Part shown: positions 55,335 to 64,000 of the stretch, piece by piece | Layout of the letters: each line of letters opens with the position of its first letter | How positions within the stretch are numbered: position 1 is the first letter of the stretch | Assembly: GCF_050947875.1 (NCBI RefSeq) | Contig: NW_027460390.1 | Span: 806,001-870,000 of the forward strand | Direction: 5' to 3' | Length of the DNA stretch: 64,000 bases | From: Dermacentor variabilis | Lineage: Eukaryota; Arthropoda; Arachnida; Ixodida; Ixodidae | Made by a program: the position numbers and the translations under genes | Notes under the pieces: model-generated | Seen by the model: the letters and a program-made list of their open reading frames with translations, nothing else | Told to the model about the DNA's origin: nothing | Database searches by the model: none

Positions 55335-56589
55335 CACCTTATCACACATGCGCACAGTAAAAGTACAGATACATGGAGCATGAAGCGTAAGGCCAGAGGC
55401 ACAACATCCTAAGTTGAGGTCGGAGGTTATACTGTGTGTTCACAAAGTGTCACACAACCTTAAAAAGATTGCCATCCGTCATGGTGTGCCTCTAGTCTTT
55501 TTCTCCCCTCAACAAGCTTTCTAAGCTGTGCCCTTGAATGCACTATGAAAGCAGATGAAGTTGCCGTACAAGGCATAAGAAGTCCTTCGTCAAGTGCTCA
55601 AAAAGTGTTTATGCCATCTTGATTTCTTGTGGTAAAGTGTATATCGGCCATGCCGAACGTTGCGTGAAGGAAGCATGCGCAAAATGTAAGCAAGAAAGAG
55701 GACAGGGGTGCATATATAGTGGCCCACATTACTGTGTGTGGTTATGAGGCTTGTTTTTCGGAAACTACCATACTAGGCAAGATCAGTAATGCTTCTTCCA
55801 GACTTGCATTGGAAGCTTTATTTATCAAAAAGAAGAGATCATAGTACAAGTGAGCCGTCAATCACACTTAGAGTGCAACTTCTTGTGCAACCACCGCTGA
55901 CCTACACGTGTTCTACCTGCATTCTGTGTGCATGTGTGACAAAGTGATATATACGTGGAACCCTTCCCACTATTGAACAGTTGTGAGTGTAATGCTTTTC
56001 TTTCTTTTCCTGTGTGAGTCGTCTTTTTGTTTGCACTAGTTTTCCTTATCAGAAATGCAAGATCAATTAGCCCTGCAATTAATTTTTCTACAGTTTTTCT
56101 AAGGTCTGGCTCAAGTGAGCTGAAACATGCTGCACAAAATGAAAAATAAAAAAAACCACATGTTCTTCTTGAATGCAAGCAGTAATTTAGGCTAATAAGA
56201 TCTAGCTTTATTTTGTAATGTCAGACTGTCACAGAAAGCTTTTTGAAGTAGTTTGTCAGGATAAATAGCCCAATTCTATTTTAAACATGGGGCATGGTTG
56301 GGCAAGTTTGTATCAGTACAGAACATCCACTGAGAAGAATAACTAGGTGCTCTTGTCAAGAGAAAACAGTGTTATAAAACTCTTTGAATATTAGATCAAA
56401 GCCATGCCTGATGTCAGGAAGCCACTGCAGGAAGCAGTACCAGCATTCCAGTTCTGCTTTTTTATTAGTAAATTTTGTTTATTCCTCATATGCATCAGTG
56501 TACATTGCCAGGAAGAAGTGCAAATAAAAAGCTTATTTTACAATTAGTGTTTCTACAGTTATCAATTAGCGATCATTTAGCGATTCCAG

Positions 56590-56807
56590 TAGTTTGAAAG
56601 AAGTGGTGGTGTCTTGCCGTAGGCGTCGGGATGGGGCTGTTCGTGAAGGCCCTCCTGAGGCCAAGAAGGATGTTCTGCAGGCCACAGATCTTTATTTGCC
56701 TGTGGCTGTGTCCCCACCACAGCTTGACTTCTACATAGATGAGCAAGAGGGCCACACACAGGTGCTCACTTTGTACAACGTCAACGACCACCCGGTACAC
56801 TTTCTGT
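56590..56807 (+). CDS. MOSPD1/3-like gene, exon 2 (start of MSP domain)
   Basis: Encodes DLYLPVAVSPPQLDFYIDEQ, then EGHTQVLTLYNVNDHPVHFL, the first strands of a major-sperm-protein domain as in MOSPD1/MOSPD3. Family knowledge: endoplasmic-reticulum membrane proteins whose MSP domain binds FFAT-type motifs, anchored by C-terminal helices. The acceptor is CCAG at 56,586-56,589; the alternative GTAG at 56,619-56,622 also keeps phase 2, while the better-looking ACAG at 56,560 leads into a TAG. The donor T|GTGAGT at 56,808 gives phase 1, fitting exon 3. Upstream residues are basic (SCRRRRDGAVREG). Confidence 0.8.
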
Positions 56808-57061
56808 GTGAGTATATTTGCTGCCTCTCACTTTCTGCGATTTCTTTTACTTAGAGAATGATCGCAGTGTTTTTCATGTATCATTAAACTCTTGATTATT
56901 TTCGTCGTTTGCATGATGTCTTGTACTGCTCACTTGTTATGAACATTTAATCTACAGCCTGATGGTTGACAGGCACTTTGTGCTTAGACCAATAATATGG
57001 TTAGACATAGCAATTATTTCGACAAAATAAAATGAGCCATTCCATTCTGTGAAGGTGATTG

Positions 57062-57857
57062 ACCAGCGAAGCTGTTTAGCACATGACACGTACGTAGTAC
57101 TGTAAATTATTTGTCACAACACGGAGGTGACACATAATTTTGAACAAAAGTACACACTCATTTATTGTCTTGATGGGTGGTCAATGTGACAAAAGGTACG
57201 CGCACTCATTTATTGTTTTGATCAGTGGTCATTATTTCACTCGCAACTCCAATCACATTCTTTGATAATGTCAAATGGGTGCACATATGCCGCTGGGTGG
57301 TTGGTTGGGCCGGACCAGTGTGGCATCACAAGGAATATGTTTGCGACACGCAATGCATAAACCGCTCCCTTTTCGCTACTGACACATCCACATTGAAATC
57401 GCCAACTGCAACAGTGGTAGTGTCATTGCAGCTAGCTAATTCACGCAAAGTGAGTAGCCATGAACTTTACGGGACTGAGTCGTTGCGTAAACCTTTTCGG
57501 TACCAACATATCCACATTGAAATCACCGACAGTTACAACAGGGGTAGTGTCATCGCAGCTAATTCACGCAAAATAAGTAGCCATGATCTTCACGGGACTA
57601 TGAGCCATTGATGAGGCCAGTTTTCGACATGCTGTTCTGCATGTTGTATGTGTGATTAGAAAAAATTTAAACCCTGTTTGCTTCACTTTGCTGAGTGCTT
57701 GTAGCCTCTTCCTTACAGGGCTATGAGCCATTGCATTTTTTGCTTGCTTATAGGAGTATGAATGCTTACAGAGGGATGAGCCATTGATGATGATACTTTT
57801 TGTTCACGGCCAACGAAAATTCACGGAACCCTAGTAATATACAGCTTCACTGTAAAA
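57062..57857. mobile_element. Repeat family 3, copy with internal tandem duplications
   Basis: ACCAGCGAAGCTGTTTAGC at the left and ATATACAGCTTCACTGTAA at the right form short inverted ends. Inside, a roughly 45-bp unit is doubled (57,146-57,231; ACTCATTTATTGT-TTGAT), and a roughly 117-bp unit is doubled (57,370-57,605; CATCCACATTGAAATC, GTAGTGTCAT, CAGCTAATTCACGCAAA). A 128-codon frame across these repeats is not a gene. Confidence 0.6.
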
Positions 57858-60130
57858 GTTTGATTTGGTATATTGGTTGTAATTTCAGTGCACAAACCTT
57901 GAGGGGCATGAGAAACCTTTCATGCAAGTGGGATGGCTGTCTGTCCTTACTGTTTTTGTTGTGTTGCAGGTGTTAACTGTGCATCTATTTCTGTCACAGT
58001 TTGTCTTAGTGCAAACTAGTCTAGTGCATTCATCCACTGGCAGGCAACATGTTCTGGTGCATTTTTTTCTTCAGCACTGTATTTACAACAGTGGTAGCCT
58101 CCTTTCAAGCAGACAGGGCATGACTCAGTGAAAGGAAGTGGGACACACACTAAATGGCCATAAGACTTCAACTGACAATAAAACCAGGGAAAGCATTGGG
58201 GAAGTTAAACTTTTATACCTAACTCTGTAATTAAACAGAGTGAACGTAGAGTTAAATCCACAACCTCTGCATGACTTGTACAAACCTCAATCGATTGAGC
58301 TGCAGCAATGGTCGTCCCTCGGCTCTCACTTTTGGACATTGCATACATGTATTTACAACACACATATATTAATGAGCACCAATGGCAGACATGGCAGCGG
58401 ATCTGAAACACCATTACCGCAGGTATAACATAGCATGTGATCTTAGGAGCAGGCAGCTAGCTAATAAAGCCTCATGCTATGGAAGGCATCAAGGCTGCCA
58501 GAATATGCCATGGAAAGATTGTAGATTTACTGTGTGTATTCTGTGTGTTTGTTATCACTGTGTACAACATAATTGTCACCCAGCATCTGGAGTAGCATGC
58601 CAGGTGATCAGCCAGGCTAATATTTTCAGCCTTTCATTAACGTCTGCATCTAGAAGAGTAAAGGATTAATTACAACCATAAGAAGCAAAAAGACAATGGA
58701 GCCAAGGAAAGCATGGGTGAAATGAACAGTTCTTAATGAAATGTACAGTTAACTCAATATAAGGGTTCAATATCTGACCACTGCATATTTGTTATAGAGA
58801 AAAGGGGGAAATGAAAGGGGAAGAAAAGACAGCAGCTTTGCTTCCAGTGGGAAACAAACACATCAGCTCCGAATGATTCATCCAGTGCCCAAACAGAATT
58901 ATAGAGTACAACAGTGTTGCAGAGTTGAACAGTACAGTAGTAACAGTAGTAGTGAGTACAGACTTGAATAAAAACAGTTTTAAGGGCACCCTAAGCTTTT
59001 CCTAACTTCATTGTTTATTGGCTTCCTATGGTTGTTACTCAATATTGAGCCCCTCAGTTCCCCTTATTCTTCTCGCTTAAACAAAACATACAAAAGGTTC
59101 AGCGACCAAAAGGTATAGGCAAATGCATTGCATTTACATAATGAGCATATTATGTCATATGGTGGTGGTACTGGTATGCATACTACTATAGCAAACACTC
59201 TTGTTTGAGTCGCTAGCATTGCATTTGCATATGGTCATTCCCCCCCATTTTTTTTTTCATTGCTGTGGCAGACTTGCTGCAGATAGTGCACATTACAGGG
59301 AAGGCTATGTATGGGAAACATGGCATAAGTCCTTGTACATGTCCATCCATACGATTGCGCAGCGCAAATAGACACAGACTGAGCAAAGGAAGAGGGACAA
59401 TATAAGGATTTTTCAGTTTGATGTCCATTTATGAATAGCGGATTATTGGCATCCAAATGCTCATGGTAGGTTAAATATGGAATGGTGTACATGTTAATAT
59501 TTTAACAATGATATTAGCACTGTGTGTAATATCACCCATTTTATTCCCCAAAAGTTGACAAGAACATTGACAGTAAATGTTATTTACTGTAATTCAGGGA
59601 GTGTTTCTTTTCTAAGAGTTCCTGGCCCTATACATTGTGTACTATCATGAGCAGTAACATGACCTGTATACCAAAAAAAATGCAAAAATACAAGAGCAGT
59701 TGCGTCCAGGGGCAGTCAGCAAAAGTGTGCTAAGCAAAAGTATATGAACCAGGGATTCTGTAATAAAACCAATTTTCTTCTCCGTCGATGAATAATTTGA
59801 AATTGCAGACTGCAGTCCAAACCTGGCATTACCAACTTTTTAATGCACTCTTCAATTTCACTTAGTGCATCTGAATTACGAATAAATTCCGCTTCTTCAG
59901 TGAGCCTGTGGTTCATATACTTTTGTTCATGAGTGTATAGGCTTTTGTCTTGAGCACTTCAATCTAACCACTAGCAAGACTTGTGGTTGCAATACATTTG
60001 GAGTAACACATGCTCCAGCTACAATTTTATGCACAAATACAGAATTATGCACACTGTGGTACTGTAAACTACTGCTGTTAGAGCATATCAAGTGGACACA
60101 TATAATTTACAGGTTGCATGAAACTGTTGA
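57858..60130. other. No exon or gene identified (intronic)
   Basis: AT-rich, with T-runs (59,251) and scattered ORFs under 100 codons without motifs. Confidence 0.4.
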
Positions 60131-60228
60131 AATTCTCATGAAGGTTTTGTAAAAACCCTACTCACAAATTATTTATATATTTGAGAGCATTGTATAACAC
60201 ATCAATTTTTTCTGCTTTGGATGTCTTA

Positions 60229-61282
60229 AAGGGTCCCTGAAACGGTTTAGACAAATTTTGTAGACGCGTAGGGTACAGCCACTGTAAATCATTCGCACCA
60301 CAATTTGTATGAAGTGTCTCATATTAAGAGAGCTACGGATGATTGCAAGTTATCTCCTCCATAGTCATGCATTTTCTCCTCAACTCGTTCGCCGAGTGAT
60401 AGGGGCTAAGCCCTACCTTCACTGGCTCTGCGTCATAATGGCACATCGTGTTGTTGACTTCTGCTTGTCTAGGAGCACGCGCGCAAAGCCTTTCCAACCT
60501 CTCCGGCAGCCACCTGGCAGTCGATCCCAAGCGAGGGCTATTGAAGCAGCATGCGTTACGAGCATTCTGTCACAGTGCTGAGTGTGTCTCATATTTCGGT
60601 AACCACAGGTGAGCTGGGTGTTTCTACGGATGGGTGGAGGCGTAAACTAAAGCCCCTCCATACTACTATTGCTATGACGAAGGAGCTTTAGTGTAGACGT
60701 ATGGGCACGGTTCAGTCACCTGGTGGCGCAGAGCTTAACGAGTCAAACTACGAGCTAATGTTGCTCTAAATAAGTTTAAAACACTTTTAAACATTTTTAA
60801 CAAAGGCGAACCATGATGCTTGCAAAAAGACAGAGACTAACACAGACCGTGCAGCTCGCATCAACACGGAGCTCGTTGTAACACAAGCAGACGACACTTT
60901 CTGAGTGCCGGAAGTGCTTAAGTGTAGCGAGAAATTGTCCTTCTGCATTCTTTCTGTAACTTTATTTTTATAGAAATAAATTAACTAACGTTCCAACTAT
61001 TATGAACAACATTTGTTCACCACAAAGTTAGAAAAATTATTGATGACACACCCTGGGCAGCCAATCGGATAGCTCGCCTTACTAGCATCAAATGGTCAAG
61101 GGCGGCTGAAAATTCAGCCGAGTGGCGTGCTACGATCAGCAGCAATGTACATTTTTAGAACCTCATAATAAATTACATGCTTTATGTGGTGAGCAAAACG
61201 TGAACAAGGTTCACCTTGTTCACGTTTCCCTAATGACTCGGTACATTTCTACAAAATCACCAAAATCATTTGAGGGTCCCTT
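60229..61282. mobile_element. TIR element of about 1,054 bp, TA-flanked
   Basis: The ends AAGGGTCCCTGAAACGG and its imperfect inverted partner (minus-strand AAGGGACCCTCAAATG) extend over about 40 bp, including TTTTGTAGA on both sides. A TA dinucleotide flanks each side (60,227-60,228; 61,283-61,284), as left by Tc1/mariner-type transposition. No transposase; a 90-codon frame is incidental. Its terminal AAGGGTCCCT is shared with MITE family 1. Confidence 0.8.
61196..61227. repeat. Perfect 15-bp inverted repeat, 2-nt loop
   Basis: AAACGTGAACAAGGT TC ACCTTGTTCACGTTT, inside the TA-flanked element. It would extrude as a tight hairpin. Confidence 0.9.
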
Positions 61283-61510
61283 TACTAGTGCAATTTACAT
61301 GATTGTGATATTCTGATTTATCACTGAGGTAAATTTAAAACTTCGCACTTCATTTCTTTTCTATTCAAATTTGCAATTTTCATCAATTTTTGTAAAACAT
61401 TTGACAGCTTAAAAAAGAATCTGCTTCCTACGGTTAATATAACTAATTTTTTTTTAATCTCAGAAGTAGATGCTGAGAAAAATTACTCAATTTTTATGTA
61501 TTATGTCACT

Positions 61511-62452
61511 GTGACGCACAGTTCAAATTTGATTTTGGATGTCAATGTAGACGCCACTAGGTATTTCTGATTTTGCTGCCTACGATGTGCCAAACACGGT
61601 TGTCCTCAGTGAGCTGCAGTGCGCTCAGCCAGCGGACTCGTCACAGCGCCTGTTGTACCTACGCTACATGCAACTGCAGTACTTATGGACAGCATTTGCT
61701 TTGTACTCGTGCTTTTGACCGTATGCTTCAGTCTGGCCATGCTATGTGGCGCAGCCCAGCTTTGTCCTGTACCAGCTTGACCGACAGATGGTAGCCACAT
61801 CCAACTTGCTCATTTTGAAGCGCTATCAATAGCTCGATATGAAGCGAAGTCTGCCAAGGCGTCTAACCCAGGAGTGAGCTTGCACTGGCAAACGTGCATG
61901 TGGTCTGACCTTAAATTTTGCATGGTTCTCGAGGCTAGTTGAGTGTCCAAAACTAGTCAAAATTAGCAAGACCCAACGGCTATGATGCCGATAGGCAAGG
62001 TGGCCAAAGTTTAATTCCTACGAGGGCAGCCGTGGGCGAGTGTGAGCAGACGATAGCCAGCTTCTTCTGGAAGTATGTAATCATTATCGAAATTTGAAAG
62101 CAGAGTCTCGCTTACTTCAGCCTGTTTATTAAACTTCGTCAATAAATATACACAGTAACAGTAGGAAGAAGTGTACTAATCCAGACACTTTTGTTGACTG
62201 ACCTCAGCCATTGGCCAATAGCAGCTGCGTATGGGGATCTGCTATATTACAAAATAAAGCGTCCCGAAAAGAGTGAGGGGCAGGCTTCTGTTGAAGAGAG
62301 AGTGTGAGAGCTAGGTGACTTCGTGCTCCGCTTGCGAGCTCCATGTGCTATGCACAACTACAAAACTTGGCCGAGATGTTCACAGCACCGTATGCTATCC
62401 CCATACTATGTTTTCTCATCAAGTATGAGGGATGGTTCAGTACCCCTTTAAG
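61511..62452. other. Intronic; ends in a TIR-like border
   Basis: The right end GATGGTTCAGTACCCCTTTAA (about 62,432-62,452) looks like the border of another short TIR element. Its left partner is not found. Nothing coding. Confidence 0.35.
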
Positions 62453-63060
62453 TTCATGCGCTTCATTTCACAGCTTCCATCCACGCTTAGACCTTGCTGC
62501 TTCCTAAGCAATGCCAAGGTTGCATAGCACACCGAGGTTTCTAGCATAGCACAAGTTTGCAGCTTTTTTATATTTGATCTTGATCTGTGTGTAGCTGTTG
62601 TTATGCCAATTCTATGTGACACTACTGCAGAATTTACTGAATAACACAGTGACAGCTACACTGAAAAAGAAATCTCTTTGGAACAAAATACTGAATGTAG
62701 TAAACACAACTACAGCTTCAGTGCACTGGAGTAGGTTTGAGTGCCTTGATAAATTTTTCCAGAGAATCGCATGTATGCTTTAAGACTGCCTCTAAACATC
62801 ACCTCAGTAGACATCACTGAGATTATTATTGTGAACTTGTGTGTGTGCTGAAGTCCCAGATTTGCAGTGCGAGTGCAGTTGTGCACTGGAGATATCAAGT
62901 CGGCACTGTAGTGCAGTATAGAATGGACACAAGCAATGCGGGTAAATGGAGTATTATGTTTGACACATTGCAGCCTTTAACATCTCAGCAAGTGCAATGT
63001 TTTCGAGATTTCCCTTGTTGCTAGTGCTGTACTGAGCTGAGGCCTTATCTTTGGTTGCAG

Positions 63061-63136
63061 TGATGTCAAATGCACCACGACGGTTTAGTGTCTCAGGGCG
63101 TGCAGGGATAATCACGCCACACTGCTACACTGACAT
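63061..63136 (+). CDS. MOSPD1/3-like gene, exon 3 (MSP domain continued)
   Basis: Acceptor TTTGGTTGCAG|TG and donor AT|GTAAGT. Joined in phase 1 to exon 2, it reads (L)MSNAPRRFSVSGRAGIITP then HCYTD, which aligns with the MSP-domain segment following the LTLYN strand in MOSPD proteins (pattern TxPxxYxVxxxxGxxxPxCxxDI). It ends in phase 2. Further exons, including the transmembrane part, must lie beyond 64,000. The three-exon phase agreement supports one gene. Confidence 0.78.
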
Positions 63137-63302
63137 GTAAGTTTGGACACACATTTCATACAGTATGTGCTTTTGCTGCACATGGTAAATTGTAATTGAG
63201 TCCTGTACAAGTAACTGTACAGTTGGTGCATATGGACCCCAACTATGTTCGCCTCACTAAAAGGAAAATGGGGGAAACCAAGGGGCTTGATCTTTTGTTA
63301 TT

Positions 63303-63721
63303 TATAACCATATTGACACATGTACTTGTCTTTATCTGGCGACACATTTCACCGCCTAACAAATGTTATCGCACAGCACAGGACGCGCCTGCATGTATTG
63401 GAAGTTTCTGGAAGGTTATCGATGTTTCCATCCGCTCTCTGTGACCGAACCTTGTGTAATCTGATTGCATGTGTGCGCGATGAAAATAATGTAGAACTTT
63501 GTGGAAGGCACGCGGGTCCCAGCGATTACTCTGGAACATTCGATGACTGATGTATAAAAGCCGACGCGCTTGACCCGCTTATCAGATTTTCGATGATCGT
63601 CGAGTGTATTCGCCGCTATCGTTCTTTGAGTGTAGCCTGCTTTTGAGGGCACAAGTTCGCCCTATAAAACTCTAGTTTCGTTAATCAAAGTTTTGCTGCC
63701 TTCATCACCAGATGTCACGTG
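63303..63721 (+). mobile_element. LTR (probably solo) of the 6.2-kb family, inverted
   Basis: Plus-strand match to the minus-strand LTR at 6,225-6,639: ATATTGACACATGTACTTG, GGAAGTTTCTGGAA, TATAAAAGCCGACGCG (TATA box, 63,553) and CGCCGCTATCG. The polyadenylation signal position reads CCTATAAAAC instead of CCAATAAAAG. About 80-85% similar by eye. No internal element sequence is recognised on either side. Confidence 0.72.
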
Positions 63722-64000
63722 GTAGTGACGGTGATCAGAAATCAGTTTATTGAGGGTGTTGCAGTATGATTTGCCAGCAATAGTCATGCCTGCATCTTGG
63801 TACAAAATTGAAATTGTTGGCAGAACCAGACCAATGCAGTAGATTCCCTGTCTCCCAACAGAGTGGTGCATCACTGTGATTTGTCTGAAGGCAATGTGGG
63901 CATCAAGGACAACTTGCGCGTAGTCATGCGCAAGCAAGGGAGCCGCCTTCAGGGCTTTAGGGACGTGCCTGCCGTCCTGTGGGCCACACGCAGTAGCTCT
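63722..64000 (-). CDS. Unidentified open frame running out of the window
   Basis: On the minus strand a frame is open from the window edge to a stop near 63,662. It includes GPQDGRHVPKALKAAPLLAH, DYAQVVLDAHIAFRQITVMH and HSVGRQGIYCIGLVLPTISI, followed by LYQDAGMTIAGKSYCNTLNK. The composition and lack of low complexity look protein-like. I do not recognise the family. It could be an exon of a minus-strand gene inside the MOSPD-like intron, or part of a transposon next to the LTR. About the last 20 codons run into LTR sequence and are unlikely to be real. No start codon is in view. Confidence 0.4.

Larger units (their letters stand above)
53649..56589 (+). other. Candidate intron 1 of the MOSPD-like gene
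   Basis: Starts GTGAGA. AT-rich after about 54,200. Holds a TIR element (54,907-55,334). No other gene is recognised; frames at 53,717-53,968 and 56,178-55,858 lack motifs. Confidence 0.45.
60130..61510. mobile_element. MITE family 2 copy split by another MITE
   Basis: Left of 60,227 the sequence (ACATCAATTTTTTCTGCTTTGGATGT) and right of 61,284 (AGTGCAATTTACATGATTGTGATAT) align with neighbouring positions inside the 33,170-33,870 element (TCCGCTTTAGATGTAC ... GATGCAATTCACAGAATTGTGATAT). The 1-kb element between was therefore inserted into a family 2 copy. Outer ends are decayed. Confidence 0.65.
56808..63060 (+). other. Candidate intron 2 of the MOSPD-like gene
   Basis: GTGAGT...GGTTGCAG, about 6.25 kb. 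Holds repeat family 3 (57,062-57,857), MITEs (60,130-61,510) and a TIR end near 62,452. No recognised exon lies between. Confidence 0.6.

Noticed and set aside
57225..57611. A 128-codon plus-strand frame with an internal peptide repeat
   Set aside because: It spans a tandem DNA duplication inside repeat family 3. No domain, and no relation to the MOSPD-like exons.

Overview
The window looks like nuclear DNA of a hard tick (Ixodidae). The reasons are one tRNA-derived SINE family repeated five times with the look of tick SINEs, Ty3/gypsy, I-like and RTE-like retrotransposon remains, several families of short inverted-repeat elements, and spliced or intronless animal genes in AT-rich DNA. The species cannot be settled from the sequence alone. 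There is no bacterial gene organisation, CRISPR array, rRNA or free-standing tRNA that I could see.

Layout. 0-9.2 kb: decayed elements: a Ty3/gypsy protease/RT remnant (1.5-2.5 kb, minus), a mariner-like DDE transposase broken only by stop codons (4.8-5.8 kb, plus), an LTR (6.2-6.6 kb), and a gypsy element whose gag is joined to its integrase by an internal deletion (7.1-8.9 kb, minus). 9.26-24.86 kb: a three-level nest. A near full-length I-like non-LTR retrotransposon (plus, 9-bp target-site duplication) was hit inside ORF1 by a Ty3/gypsy LTR element (10,882-21,320, minus, 4-bp duplication ACTC). That element was itself hit inside its reverse transcriptase by a second, 5'-truncated non-LTR element (13,159-16,516, plus, 9-bp duplication CCATGAGGC). 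The LTR element has an unusual domain order, gag-protease-integrase-RT-RNase H, as in Gmr1-like elements, and its LTRs carry a 51-bp minisatellite with 7 versus 5 units.

24.9-52 kb: AT-rich DNA with no recognised intact host gene. It holds a THAP-domain pseudogene (25.7 kb), inverted-repeat elements, RTE-like fragments (29.5 and 44.3 kb), a gypsy 3' end with polypurine tract and LTR (30.1-30.7 kb), five SINE copies all in the same orientation, and a third non-LTR element with RT and RNase H (41.6-44.1 kb).

52.3-64 kb: the host-gene part. An intronless SAP30BP (HCNGP) gene runs on the minus strand (52,303-53,118). A MOSPD1/3-like gene runs on the plus strand, and three exons can be placed with matching phases (53,569-53,648; 56,590-56,807; 63,061-63,136). 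The two start codons lie 450 bp apart, head to head, suggesting a shared promoter. The MOSPD-like introns hold further inverted-repeat elements, including a 66-bp-arm hairpin, a MITE inside another repeat, and an LTR. At the right edge an unidentified open frame runs on the minus strand out of the window.

Few of the genes act together in a host pathway. Most of the window is transposon history, and the order of insertions can be read from the nesting.
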